Source: Streptomyces sp. R41 (GTDB taxonomy: Bacteria > Actinomycetota > Actinomycetes > Streptomycetales > Streptomycetaceae). From it: a stretch of 64,000 nucleotides of DNA. The translations under genes were made by a program, and so were the position numbers. Below the pieces are notes generated by a model, which made no database searches, was not told the DNA's origin, and saw nothing but the letters and a program-made list of their open reading frames with translations. Below are positions 23,385 to 32,082 of the stretch, piece by piece. The stretch's first letter is position 1; each line of letters starts with the position of its first letter. Location: the NCBI RefSeq assembly GCF_041053055.1, contig NZ_CP163443.1, positions 6,245,001 to 6,309,000 of the forward strand. The letters run 5' to 3'.

Positions 23385-23954
23385 ATGGTCAGGATGAGTG
23401 CAGAAGAGAGGCGCGAGAGCGTCATCCGCGCGGCGATGAGCGAGTTCGCCCGGGGCGGCTACCACGGCACGTCCACCGAGGCGATCGCCAAGCGTGTGGG
23501 TGTCTCGCAGCCGTACCTCTTCCGGCTCTTCCCGGGCAAGAAGGCGATCTTCCTCGCGGCGACCGAGCGCTGCATGGAGCTCTTCCGGCGCACCTTCGAG
23601 GAGGCCTCGGAGGGACTGGAGGGCGAAGAGGCCCTGCACGCCATGGCCAGGGCGTACATCAAGGTCATCGAGGAGGAGCCGGAGCGGCTGCTCATGCAGA
23701 TGCAGACGTACGCGGCGGTGGCGGCGGCCGAGGAGGCGGGCGACCGAGAGTTCGGCGAGGCGGTGCGGGCCGGCTGGATGCGGCTCTGGGACACCGTTCA
23801 CGTGCCCCTTGGGGCGGATGTCGACGAAACCGCGACCTTCATGGCGTACGGCATGCTCGTCAACTGCCTGGTGGCCATGGGGTTCCCGCCCGAGCACCGG
23901 GTCTGGGAGGGGCTGTACGCGTCGGCGCGGGTCACGGGTCGGCTGGAGAAGTAG
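23385..23954 (+). CDS. TetR-family repressor of the adjacent efflux gene
   Basis: 189 residues from the ATG 23385. The N-terminal HTH reads SVIRAAMSEFARGGYHGTST, EAIAKRVGVSQPYLFRLFPG, KKAIF; the rest is an all-helical ligand domain (TetR C-terminal, AcrR/QacR-like). The same operator GTTAGT-8 nt-ACTAAC occurs in its own promoter and again 35 bp before the MFS start, so it should repress both until an inducing compound binds. Confidence 0.88.
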   Translation: MVRMSAEERRESVIRAAMSEFARGGYHGTSTEAIAKRVGVSQPYLFRLFPGKKAIFLAATERCMELFRRTFEEASEGLEGEEALHAMARAYIKVIEEEPERLLMQMQTYAAVAAAEEAGDREFGEAVRAGWMRLWDTVHVPLGADVDETATFMAYGMLVNCLVAMGFPPEHRVWEGLYASARVTGRLEK

Positions 23955-23997
23955 GAGCAGGGAAGGCGGAGATCGGCGCCTTTTCATGGGCGTGAAA

Positions 23998-24017
23998 GTT
24001 AGTCAGCAATAACTAAC
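23998..24017 (+). promoter_or_regulatory. operator before the MFS gene
   Basis: GTTAGT-CAGCAATA-ACTAAC has the same half-sites and 8-nt spacing as the operator in the tetR promoter. This second copy ties the pump to the same repressor. Confidence 0.75.
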
Positions 24018-24051
24018 CATGATCACCATCACGATCACTCCAGGGGGAGCG

Positions 24052-25491
24052 ATGTCACAGCAGGCAGCACGTCGCGGGGGAGCGGCCTGGGCCCTCGTCA
24101 TCACCAGCGTCGCCGGATTCATGGCGGCTCTCGACAATCTCGTCGTCACCACCGCACTGCCCTCCATCCGAAAGGACCTCGGGGGAGCGCTGGGCGACCT
24201 GGAATGGACCGTGAGCGCCTACACGCTCACCTTCGCCGTGTTGCTGATGTTCGGCGCGGCCCTGGGCGACCGGTTCGGGCGCCGTCGGCTCTTCCTCGTC
24301 GGACTCACTGTCTTCACAGGCGCGTCCGCCGCCGCGGCCATGGCGCCCGGCATCAACTCCCTGATCGCGGCCCGCGCGGTCCAGGGCGTCGGCGCGGCGA
24401 TCATGATGCCGCTGACGCTGACCCTGCTGACGGCCGCGGTCCCGGCAGCCAAGCGCGGGCTTGCGTACGGGATCTGGGGCGCCGTGAACGGACTCGCCGT
24501 CGCCTCCGGACCCCTCATCGGGGGAAGCCTCACCGAGCATGTGTCCTGGCAGTGGATCTTCTGGCTGAACGTCCCGCTGGGCCTGGCCGTGCTGCCGCTC
24601 GCCCGGCTGCGGCTCGCCGAGTCCTACGGCACCGGCGCACCGCTGGACATAACCGGCACCCTGCTCGCCAGCGGCGGTCTCTTCGGCATCGTCTACGGCC
24701 TCATCCGGGGCAACATCGACGGCTGGACCAGCGGACCCGTGCTCACCGGACTGATCGCCGGCGGTGCGCTCCTCGTCGGCTTCGTCCGCCACGGGATCCG
24801 CGCCAAGAACCCGATGCTGCCGATGCGTCTCTTCCGCAGCCGCGCCTTCTCCGCGATCAACGCTGCGAGCCTGCTGATGTTCGTCGGGATGTTCGGATCG
24901 ATCTTCCTGCTCAGCCAGTTCCTGCAGGGGGTCGTCGGCTACTCGCCCACCGAGGCGGGGCTGCGGATGCTCCCCTGGACCGGTATGCCGATGATCGTCG
25001 CCCCCATCGCCGGCTACCTCTCGGACCGGATCGGCGGCCGCCCGGTCATCACGATCGGCCTCGCCCTGCAGGCCGTCGGGCTCGGCTGGTTCGCCCTGGT
25101 CGTCGCCCCCGACGTGTCGTACGCCGCCCAGCTCCCCGCCCTGATCATCAGCGGGATCGGCATGGCCCTGTACTTCGCTCCGGCCGCGAACCTCGTGATG
25201 TCCAGCGTCCGCCCGTCCGAGCAGGGCATCGCCTCCGGTGCCAACAACGCCCTCCGTGAGGTCGGCGGCGCCCTCGGCATCGCGATCCTGGCCTCGGTCT
25301 TCTCGGCCCAGGGCGGTTACGAGTCCGCGCAGCGTTTTGTGAACGGGCTCTCGCCCGCGCTGTGGGTGGGCGCGGCGGTGGTCGGCGCGGGAGCGGTGGC
25401 CGCGGCGCTGTTGCCCCGGCAGCGGCCGGTGACCGGGGCTCCGGTGGCGTCCTCGGCCGAGGCCCCGGTTCTGGCGAACGCCCTGAAGTAA
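24052..25491 (+). CDS. MFS drug efflux transporter, DHA2 (EmrB/QacA) family
   Basis: 479 residues from the ATG at 24052, with GGGGGAG upstream; an upstream in-frame ATG at 24019 would add an unlikely ITITIT leader. Motifs: FMAALDNLVVTTALPSI (motif C-like start of DHA2), GDRFGRRRLFLVGL (motif A), RAVQGVGAAIMMPLTLTLL (motif B) and GPLIGG (motif C). Fourteen membrane segments can be counted, as expected of the DHA2 family. A proton-driven exporter of toxic small molecules, controlled by the adjoining TetR through paired operators. Confidence 0.9.
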   Translation: MSQQAARRGGAAWALVITSVAGFMAALDNLVVTTALPSIRKDLGGALGDLEWTVSAYTLTFAVLLMFGAALGDRFGRRRLFLVGLTVFTGASAAAAMAPGINSLIAARAVQGVGAAIMMPLTLTLLTAAVPAAKRGLAYGIWGAVNGLAVASGPLIGGSLTEHVSWQWIFWLNVPLGLAVLPLARLRLAESYGTGAPLDITGTLLASGGLFGIVYGLIRGNIDGWTSGPVLTGLIAGGALLVGFVRHGIRAKNPMLPMRLFRSRAFSAINAASLLMFVGMFGSIFLLSQFLQGVVGYSPTEAGLRMLPWTGMPMIVAPIAGYLSDRIGGRPVITIGLALQAVGLGWFALVVAPDVSYAAQLPALIISGIGMALYFAPAANLVMSSVRPSEQGIASGANNALREVGGALGIAILASVFSAQGGYESAQRFVNGLSPALWVGAAVVGAGAVAAALLPRQRPVTGAPVASSAEAPVLANALK

Positions 25492-25744
25492 GTCCTGCCT
25501 CGACGGCGTCCGCCGACGAACTGCCCCCTCGACCGGGCGCGGGTGGCGCGGCGCTTCGATTGAGCCACGCTCGAGAAGGCACGGTCCCGCCCCCCGTCGG
25601 GCGGGGCCGTTCTCGTGCCTCGCCCACACGGGTGGTCGGGCGCGATCCCGCGGCGCGTGCCCACCGGCGGGCCCGGCGCGCGATCCCGTACCCCGTGCCC
25701 ACCGGTGGCCGGGCGACCCCGTGCCTTCTCGTACTCTTGAGCCC

Positions 25745-26800
25745 GTGCAGGAACTCCACGACGCTCCGCTCGCCCCGCTGACCACCTTCCGGCTCGGGGG
25801 CCCGGCGACCCGGCTGATCACCGCCACGACCGACGCCGAGGTGATCGCCGCCGTGCGCGAGGCCGACGACGCCGGTACGCCGCTGCTGCTCATCGGTGGC
25901 GGATCGAACCTGGTCATCGGCGACAAGGGCTTCGCCGGGACCGCCGTGCGCATCGCGACGAGCGGCTTCGCCCTCGACGGTACGAGGCTGGAACTGGCGG
26001 CGGGCGAGGTGTGGACCGACGCGGTCGCCCGCACCGTCGAGGCCGGGCTCGCCGGTATCGAGTGCCTCGCCGGGATCCCCGGCTCCGCCGGCGCGACCCC
26101 GATCCAGAACGTGGGCGCGTACGGTCAGGAAGTGTCGTCGACCATCACCGAGGTGATCGCGTACGACCGAAAGGCGCGCGAGACGGTCACGCTGACGAAC
26201 GCCGAGTGCGCCTTCTCGTACCGCCACAGCCGCTTCAAGGCCGACCCCGAGCGTCATGTCGTGCTGCGCGTCCGCTTCGAGCTGGAGGACGCGGCGGGAC
26301 TGTCGGCGCCGATCAAGTACGCCGAGACGGCTCGCGCGCTGGGCGTGGAGCCCGGCGACCGGGTGCCGCTGGAGGCGGCCCGCGAGACCGTCCTCAAGCT
26401 GCGTTCCGGCAAGGGCATGGTGCTCGACCCCGAGGACCACGACACCTGGTCCGCCGGGTCGTTCTTCACCAATCCGATCCTCACGGACGAGGAGTTCGCC
26501 GCGTTCCACGCGCGTGTGCAGGGCCGGCTCGGCACCGGCGCCGTGCCGCCCGCGTACCCGGCGGGCGACGGCCACATCAAGACCTCCGCGGCCTGGCTGA
26601 TCGACAAGTCGGGCTTCACCAAGGGCTACGGCAGCGGGCCCGCCCGGATCTCCACCAAGCACACGCTGGCCCTCACCAACCGGGGCGAGGCCACTACCGA
26701 GGATCTCCTCGCGCTGGCCCGTGAGGTGGTCGCCGGCGTCCGCGACGCCTTCGGGATCACGCTGGTCAACGAACCGGTGACGGTGGGCGTCAGCCTCTGA
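25745..26800 (+). CDS. murB: UDP-N-acetylmuramate dehydrogenase
   Basis: 351 residues from the GTG at 25745. FAD-binding and catalytic marks: TTFRLGGPA, LLLIGGGSNLVIGDKGF, CLAGIPGSAGATPIQNVGAYGQ split over positions 110-130, YRHSRFK and WSAGSFFTNP with the catalytic Ser, then AAWLIDKSGF. It reduces UDP-GlcNAc-enolpyruvate in peptidoglycan synthesis (cytoplasm, NADPH). A TACTCT -10 lies seven bases before the GTG and there is no ribosome site, so the mRNA is likely leaderless. A 27-bp tandem duplication straddles the stop codon. Confidence 0.95.
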   Translation: MQELHDAPLAPLTTFRLGGPATRLITATTDAEVIAAVREADDAGTPLLLIGGGSNLVIGDKGFAGTAVRIATSGFALDGTRLELAAGEVWTDAVARTVEAGLAGIECLAGIPGSAGATPIQNVGAYGQEVSSTITEVIAYDRKARETVTLTNAECAFSYRHSRFKADPERHVVLRVRFELEDAAGLSAPIKYAETARALGVEPGDRVPLEAARETVLKLRSGKGMVLDPEDHDTWSAGSFFTNPILTDEEFAAFHARVQGRLGTGAVPPAYPAGDGHIKTSAAWLIDKSGFTKGYGSGPARISTKHTLALTNRGEATTEDLLALAREVVAGVRDAFGITLVNEPVTVGVSL

Positions 26801-26839
26801 GGGGGCTCTCCTGGCGTCAGCCTCTGAGGAGGCTCTACG
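26786..26839. repeat. 27-bp tandem duplication across the murB stop
   Basis: GGCGTCAGCCTCTGAGG occurs at 26786-26802 and 26813-26829 within a 27-bp duplicated unit. The first copy encodes the last residues and stop of murB; the second lies in the 3' untranslated region. Confidence 0.8.
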
Positions 26840-26864
26840 GAGGGGCGCTTTTCGACATCGGCCC

Positions 26865-27497
26865 CTAGTAGGCGACGCCTACGCCCTGCTTCACCGTCCC
26901 GGGGTCGTCGATCATCGCCAGCATCGCGTGCGCCACATCGGCGCGCGCGATGAACCGGCCCTTGAGCGGGAAGCCCCCGACGACCGTCCGGTACGAGCCG
27001 GTCACCGGCTTGTTCTGCAGCCTGGGCGGACGTACGACCGTCCAGTCCGTCGTGCTGCGGGCCAGCTCGTCCTCCATCTCCTCGAGGTCGGCGTAGACGT
27101 CCTTCAGGAGCCCCGAGATCAGTCCCCGCATGGCTCGGTCGACGAGGGCGGCGCCCTCCGGGTCGGGACCGACCGGACCCGCGCTCACCACCAGCAGCCG
27201 CCGCACCCCCTCCGCCTCCATGGCGCCCAGCACCGTGCGGGTCAGCCGGGCCGCGACCCCGGCGTCCTTACGGCTGCGGGCGCCGAGCCCGGAGAGGACC
27301 GCGTCCCGGCCCGCGACCGCCGCGCGCAGCGCCTCGGGGTCCGTGAGGTCCGCGCGGAACACCTCCAGGCCCCCGCCCGTGACGGTCAGACGCGCCGGAT
27401 CCCGTACGACGGCCGTGACCTGGTGGCCCGACTCCAGTGCCTGCCGGACGATCTCCTGGCCGATGCCTCCGGTGGCACCGAAAACGGTGAGTTTCAT
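26865..27497 (-). CDS. NAD(P)-dependent reductase, atypical SDR
   Basis: 210 residues from the ATG at 27495-27497, with GGGAGC upstream. Rossmann motif KLTVFGATGGIGQEIV (TGxxGxxG), then VTAVVRDPARL, LEVFRADLTDPEAL, LLVVSAGPVGP and DWTVVRPPRLQ. NmrA/flavin-reductase-like family (NAD(P)H-binding). Divergent from a TetR gene, with two identical-type operators between them, so the reductase is the likely target of that repressor. Confidence 0.85.
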   Translation of the reverse strand: MKLTVFGATGGIGQEIVRQALESGHQVTAVVRDPARLTVTGGGLEVFRADLTDPEALRAAVAGRDAVLSGLGARSRKDAGVAARLTRTVLGAMEAEGVRRLLVVSAGPVGPDPEGAALVDRAMRGLISGLLKDVYADLEEMEDELARSTTDWTVVRPPRLQNKPVTGSYRTVVGGFPLKGRFIARADVAHAMLAMIDDPGTVKQGVGVAY

Positions 27498-27515
27498 GGT
27501 GTGCTCCCATCGAGT

Positions 27516-27535
27516 GGGTGAGTATTTACTCACCC
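27516..27535. promoter_or_regulatory. TetR operator, reductase side
   Basis: GGGTGAGTA-TT-TACTCACCC: perfect 9-bp arms with a 2-nt spacer, 18 bp upstream of the reductase ATG. It covers the likely promoter/ribosome region of the leftward gene. Confidence 0.8.
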
Positions 27536-27550
27536 TCGCCTGCTCCTAGA

Positions 27551-27566
27551 GTGAGTAAGTACTCAC
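27551..27566. promoter_or_regulatory. TetR operator, regulator side
   Basis: GTGAGTA-AG-TACTCAC with the same half-sites and 2-nt spacer as the first operator; flanking CCACTC extends the similarity. It lies 28 bp upstream of the tetR ATG. Its centre lies 33 bp from that of the first, about three turns. Confidence 0.8.
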
Positions 27567-27594
27567 CCACTCGTCAAGCTTCATTGGACCGGCC

Positions 27595-28224
27595 ATGGAA
27601 TCCTTGCCTCTCATGCAGCAGAAACCGGCCCGGATCCGCCTCCTCGACGCGGCGCACGAACTCATGCTCACCGTCGGCCTCGCCCGCACCACCACGAAGG
27701 AGATCGCCAAGGCGGCGGGCTGCTCGGAGGCGGCGCTCTACAAGTACTTCGCGAGCAAGGAAGAGCTGTTCATCCGCGTCCTGGAGGAGCGGCTTCCCAC
27801 GCTGGGTCCCCTCCTGGACAGACTCATGTCCGAGCCGGAGAAGCACACCGTCGAGGCGAACCTCACCGAGATCGTCCGCCAAGCGGCCATCTTCTATGAG
27901 CAGAGCTTCCCCATCGCCGCCTCCTTGTACGCGGAGACGCAGCTCAAGCGCCGCCACGACGAGGCCATGCGGCAGATGGGGGCGGGCGCCCACATGCCGA
28001 TCCGGGGTGTCGCCGCGTATCTGCGCGTGGAACAGCGGGCGGGGCGCGTCCACCCCTGTGCCGACACGTTCGCGGCCGCCTCACTGCTGATGGGTGCCTG
28101 CGCGCAGCGCGCCTTCGCGTACGACGCGACGGCGGAGGGCAAGCCGCCTGCCCTGGACACCTTCGCCCCCGCCCTCGCCCGCACGCTCCTGCGCGGTATT
28201 TCGCTTGCCGGTGGCCCGGCCTGA
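27595..28224 (+). CDS. TetR-family repressor
   Basis: 209 residues from the ATG 27595 (MQQKPARIR at 27613 is an alternative). HTH: RIRLLDAAHELMLTVGLART, TKEIAKAAGCSEAALYKYFA, SKEELFIRVLEERLP. The C-terminal helical domain contains YAETQLKRRHDEAM and CADTFAAASLLMGACAQRAF. Divergent from the reductase, with shared paired palindromes; a typical autoregulated TetR/reductase unit responding to a small electrophile or similar, which is inference. Confidence 0.87.
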   Translation: MESLPLMQQKPARIRLLDAAHELMLTVGLARTTTKEIAKAAGCSEAALYKYFASKEELFIRVLEERLPTLGPLLDRLMSEPEKHTVEANLTEIVRQAAIFYEQSFPIAASLYAETQLKRRHDEAMRQMGAGAHMPIRGVAAYLRVEQRAGRVHPCADTFAAASLLMGACAQRAFAYDATAEGKPPALDTFAPALARTLLRGISLAGGPA

Positions 28225-28254
28225 CGATCACCCTGGGGCCATGAGGCATCCCGA

Positions 28255-28929
28255 ATGCGTCTGAAACTCCGCCAGTTCAGGCCCCGAACCGGCCCGCGCG
28301 AGCACCGTGTCGTGCAGCCCTGGACACCGCTGCGCCACACCTCGCTGCGCGACCCGGACCCGTACGGCGTGCTGATGGGCGACCATGACGGCCTGAACCG
28401 GCTCGCGGGCCTGTTCTCCTTCGCCGCGTATTCGAGGCACACGATCGTGCATGTGCCGCTGCGGGAGGGTCTCCCGCCCGACGAGGGCTGTGGCGACCTC
28501 GTGGACCTCGTCCTGGTCCACCAGTCCCTCGGTCTGCGCCCCAGCGCATGGCCGGAACTGCGCCGCAAACTGGTGCACGGCGCCCCGCTCACCGTCCGCA
28601 CCCACGAGGCCCGCACCGCCCGCGACGCCGCGTCCTGGCAGCGCCGGCGCCACCACACGGACATGCGCGACCTGCTGCGCCACACCTCGCACGCGCGGAC
28701 GTTCTTCCTCATCGGCAGCCGCGACGTCTTCGCCGACGCGGCCACGGCCTTCGCCTACGCGGCGGGCTGGGGCCCGCGCGAGAAGCGCGTCGTCAAAGGG
28801 CACTCAGCCCTGGTGACCGGGATCGCCGGCCTGATGCCGGACGGCGACGACATCTGGCGCAGTCCCGAGGTCCTCATCTGTTTCAAGCCGTATCCGCCGT
28901 ACGCCCACTTCAAGCGGCCGGGCCGCTGA
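28255..28929 (+). CDS. conserved hypothetical protein
   Basis: 224 residues from the ATG 28255. Soluble, Arg/His-rich (LRLKLRQFRPRTGPREHRVV, WQRRRHHTDMRDLLRHTSHA) with no signal, membrane helix or recognised motif; the C-terminus is EVLICFKPYPPYAHFKRPGR. The 3' end overlaps the convergent adenosine deaminase gene by 20 bp. Composition and codon use are typical Streptomyces coding sequence. Function unknown. Confidence 0.7.
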   Translation: MRLKLRQFRPRTGPREHRVVQPWTPLRHTSLRDPDPYGVLMGDHDGLNRLAGLFSFAAYSRHTIVHVPLREGLPPDEGCGDLVDLVLVHQSLGLRPSAWPELRRKLVHGAPLTVRTHEARTARDAASWQRRRHHTDMRDLLRHTSHARTFFLIGSRDVFADAATAFAYAAGWGPREKRVVKGHSALVTGIAGLMPDGDDIWRSPEVLICFKPYPPYAHFKRPGR

Positions 28930-29938
28930 GCCAGTCGTCGACCCCGGCCAGCAGCTTCGCGCGGACATCCTCCGGGGCGGCCGAGCCGCGGATGGACTGC
29001 CGGGCCAGCTCGGCCAGTTCGGCGTCCGTGAAGCCGTGGTGGCGGCGGGCGATCTCGTACTGGGCGGCCAGGCGGGAGCCGAAGAGCAGCGGGTCGTCGG
29101 CGCCGAGGGCCATCGGGACACCGGCCTCGAAGAGCGTGCGCAGGGGGACGTCCTCCGGCTTCTCGTAGACCCCCAGGGCGACGTTCGAGGCCGGACAGAC
29201 CTCACAGGTCACCCCGCGGTCCGCGAGGCGCTTCAGCAGCCGCGGGTCCTCGGCGGCCCGCACCCCGTGGCCGATCCGCGAGGCGCCCAGGTCGTCCAGG
29301 CAGTCGCGGACGGAGGCAGGCCCGGTCAGTTCGCCGCCGTGCGGCGCGGACAGCAGCCCGCCCTCCCGCGCGATCGCGAAGGCCCGGTCGAAGTCCCGCG
29401 CCATGCCCCGCCGTTCGTCGTTGGAGAGCCCGAAACCGACGATGCCCCGGTCCGCGTACCGCACGGCCAGGCGGGCCAGCGTACGGGCGTCCAGCGGGTG
29501 CTTCATGCGGTTCGCGGCCACCAGGACGCGCATCCCGAGGCCGGTCTCCCGCGCGGTCGTGTCCACCGCGTCCAGGATGACCTCCAGAGCCGGGATCAGA
29601 CCGCCCAGACGGGGTGCGTACGACGTCGGGTCGACCTGGATCTCCAGCCATCCCGAGCCGTCCTTGAGATCCTCCTCGGCGGCCTCGCGCACCAGGCGCC
29701 GAATGTCCTCGGGATCTCTGAGACACGACCGCGCCGCGTCGTACAGCCGCTGGAAACGGAACCAGCCCCGCTCGTCCGTCGCCCGCAGCTTGGGCGGCTC
29801 CGCGCTGGTCAGCGCATCGGGCAGATGGATCCCGTGCTTGTCGGCCAGTTCCAGCAGGGTGGTGTGCCGCATCGAACCGGTGAAGTGCAGGTGCAGATGG
29901 GCTTTCGGCAGTTCAGAGAGATCACGTACGCGCTCCAT
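28910..29938 (-). CDS. add: adenosine deaminase
   Basis: 342 residues from the ATG at 29936-29938. Amidohydrolase marks in order: KAHLHLHFTGS (metal His14/His16), GFGLSNDE, LLSAPHGGELTGP (catalytic HxxE as HGGE), RIGHGVRA, CPASNVALG and PMALGADDPLLFG (final Asp pair). It converts adenosine to inosine in purine salvage. The HFTGS after the HxH replaces the more usual HLEGS/DGA form, so an adenine or nucleoside-analogue specificity is possible. The gene lies between aspC (same direction, upstream) and a convergent hypothetical gene. Confidence 0.88.
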   Translation of the reverse strand: MERVRDLSELPKAHLHLHFTGSMRHTTLLELADKHGIHLPDALTSAEPPKLRATDERGWFRFQRLYDAARSCLRDPEDIRRLVREAAEEDLKDGSGWLEIQVDPTSYAPRLGGLIPALEVILDAVDTTARETGLGMRVLVAANRMKHPLDARTLARLAVRYADRGIVGFGLSNDERRGMARDFDRAFAIAREGGLLSAPHGGELTGPASVRDCLDDLGASRIGHGVRAAEDPRLLKRLADRGVTCEVCPASNVALGVYEKPEDVPLRTLFEAGVPMALGADDPLLFGSRLAAQYEIARRHHGFTDAELAELARQSIRGSAAPEDVRAKLLAGVDDWLSGPAA

Positions 29939-30011
29939 TCCAGGATCCTGCCGTACGTTCCCGCCGTCCCGGTAGCGCTTTCCCCGTTAGTGGTCTTGCT
30001 CGCACGAAGAA

Positions 30012-30043
30012 GCGGGCCGCCTCCCCGAAGGGAAACGGCCCGC
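30012..30043. terminator. aspC terminator
   Basis: GCGGGCCG (30012-30019) and CGGCCCGC (30036-30043) form an 8-bp stem 24 bp downstream of the leftward aspC stop. Confidence 0.6.
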
Positions 30044-30067
30044 ACACGCGCGCGGAGCACGAAAACG

Positions 30068-31294
30068 TCAGTCGCGGGCTTCCGCCAGCAGCTTCTGGAT
30101 CCGGCTGACGCCCTCGACGAGGTCCTCGTCACCGAGGGCGTACGACAGACGCAGGTAGCCCGGCGTGCCGAAGGCCTCGCCCGGGACGACCGCGACCTCG
30201 GCCTCCTCCAGGATGAGCGCGGCCAGCTCGACCGTGTCCTGGGGACGCTTGCCGCGGATCTCCTTGCCGATGAGGGCCTTCACCGAGGGGTAGGCGTAGA
30301 AGGCGCCCTCGGGCTCCGGGCAGAGCACGCCGTCGATCTCGTTCAGCATGCGCACGATGGTCTTGCGGCGGCGGTCGAAGGCCTCGCGCATCCTGGCGAC
30401 GGCCGTCAGGTCGCCCGAGACGGCGGCGAGCGCGGCGACCTGGGCCACGTTCGAGACGTTCGAGGTGGCGTGCGACTGGAGGTTGGTCGCGGCCTTGACG
30501 ACGTCCTTGGGGCCGATGACCCAGCCCACGCGCCAGCCGGTCATGGCGTACGTCTTGGCGACGCCGTTGACGACGATGCACTTGTCGCGCAGCTCGGGCA
30601 CCACCACGGGCAGGGAGTGGAACTCCGCGTCCCCGTAGACCAGGTGCTCGTAGATCTCGTCGGTCAGGACCCACAGGCCCTTCTCGGCGGCCCAGCGGCC
30701 GATCTCCTCGATCTGCTCGCGGGTGTAGACCGCGCCCGTGGGGTTGGACGGGGAGACGAACAGCAGCACCTTGGTGTTCTCGGTGCGGGCCGCCTCCAGC
30801 TGCTCGACCGAGACGCGGTAGCCGGTGGTCTCGTCCGCGACGACGTCCACGGGGACACCGCCGGCGAGACGGATCGACTCCGGGTACGTCGTCCAGTACG
30901 GCGCCGGGACGATGACCTCGTCGCCCGGGTCGAGGATCGCGGCGAAGGCCTCGTAGATGGCCTGCTTGCCGCCGTTGGTGACCAGGACCTGGGCGGCCTC
31001 CACCTCATAGCCGGAGTCGCGCAGGGTCTTGGCGGCGATCGCCGCCTTCAGCTCGGGCAGGCCGCCGGCCGGGGTGTAGCGGTGGTACTTCGGGTTCTTG
31101 CACGCCTCGATGGCGGCCTCGACGATGTAGTCCGGGGTCGGGAAGTCGGGCTCGCCCGCGCCGAAGCCGATCACCGGACGCCCGGCGGCCTTGAGGGCCT
31201 TGGCCTTGGCGTCCACGGCGAGGGTGGCGGACTCGGAGATCGCGCCGACTCGGGCGGAGACCCGGCGCTCGGTGGGAGGGATTGCAGCGCTCAT
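30068..31294 (-). CDS. aspC: pyridoxal-phosphate aspartate aminotransferase
   Basis: 408 residues from the ATG at 31292-31294 (another ATG three codons upstream is possible). Class I aminotransferase: [98 protein letters not shown] with the Schiff-base Lys, and YLRLSYAL with the carboxylate-binding Arg. Transaminates aspartate/2-oxoglutarate. Its position immediately before tRNA-Trp-secE is conserved in Streptomyces. Confidence 0.92.
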   Translation of the reverse strand: MSAAIPPTERRVSARVGAISESATLAVDAKAKALKAAGRPVIGFGAGEPDFPTPDYIVEAAIEACKNPKYHRYTPAGGLPELKAAIAAKTLRDSGYEVEAAQVLVTNGGKQAIYEAFAAILDPGDEVIVPAPYWTTYPESIRLAGGVPVDVVADETTGYRVSVEQLEAARTENTKVLLFVSPSNPTGAVYTREQIEEIGRWAAEKGLWVLTDEIYEHLVYGDAEFHSLPVVVPELRDKCIVVNGVAKTYAMTGWRVGWVIGPKDVVKAATNLQSHATSNVSNVAQVAALAAVSGDLTAVARMREAFDRRRKTIVRMLNEIDGVLCPEPEGAFYAYPSVKALIGKEIRGKRPQDTVELAALILEEAEVAVVPGEAFGTPGYLRLSYALGDEDLVEGVSRIQKLLAEARD

Positions 31295-31542
31295 GGGACC
31301 CATCGTTTCAGACCGGAAACGTCCCCGGCACGCGGGTTTCACAGACTGAACATCGGCAGAACATCCGTCCGGATCCACGCGGCTCACCAGTCGATCTTCG
31401 GCGGACAAGGCCCGTACGGACACTTTCTGTTCGACGACCGGCTCAGGACCACGTACACTCTCACCTCGTTGGCCTTCACCGGCCGCACTCACCCGGTGCA
31501 CACCGAGCACTCGGGCGGATGCGGTACGTTGGGGGAAATCAA

Positions 31543-31615
31543 AGGGTCGTAGCTCAATTGGTAGAGCACTGGTCTCCAAAACCAGCGGTTGGGGGTTCAA
31601 GTCCCTCCGGCCCTG
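31543..31615 (+). tRNA. tRNA-Trp (CCA)
   Basis: 73-nt cloverleaf: acceptor AGGGTCG/CGGCCCT with discriminator G, D-arm AGCTCAATTGGTAGAGC, anticodon arm CTGGT-CTCCAAA-ACCAG (CCA) and T-arm GGGGGTTCAAGTCCCTC. It precedes secE, the usual bacterial tRNA-Trp-secE linkage. A candidate -10 TACACT lies at 31454-31459. Confidence 0.95.
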
Positions 31616-31723
31616 CTACACACGCCTTTCGCCAGGATGTGTGCGCATGTACGTACTGCAATGCACCGCCGTGCGGCTCAACCGGGCGCGGCACGGCCAC
31701 GACCCGGAATCAGGTGAGGACGA

Positions 31724-32005
31724 GTGACGGACGCCGTGGGCTCCATCGACATGCCTGATGCCGAGGCGCCCGAGTCCAAGAAGAAGGCCCGCAAGGGCGG
31801 TAAGCGTGCCAAGAAGGGCCCGCTGAAGCGCCTTGCCACCTTCTACCGCCAGATCGTCGCGGAGCTCCGCAAGGTCGTCTGGCCGACTCGCAATCAGCTG
31901 ACGACATACACCACAGTGGTGATTGTGTTCGTCGTCATCATGATCGCCCTGGTGACCGTGATTGACTATGGGCTCAACCACGCCGCCAAGTACGTCTTCG
32001 GCTGA
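31724..32005 (+). CDS. secE: preprotein translocase subunit SecE
   Basis: 93 residues from the GTG 31724. The N-terminal 35 residues are polar and lysine-rich ([16 protein letters not shown]). The conserved amphipathic segment [20 protein letters not shown] and one membrane helix ([20 protein letters not shown]) follow, the single-span form of SecE. It clamps SecY in the Sec channel. Forms an operon with nusG 77 bp downstream. Confidence 0.96.
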   Translation: MTDAVGSIDMPDAEAPESKKKARKGGKRAKKGPLKRLATFYRQIVAELRKVVWPTRNQLTTYTTVVIVFVVIMIALVTVIDYGLNHAAKYVFG

Positions 32006-32082
32006 GCCGAGAGCGAAGGGCGCCGTCACCGGCGCCCCATTTCGCGTGTTCCACCCCATGTATCCAGGAAGAAGCAGCCACC

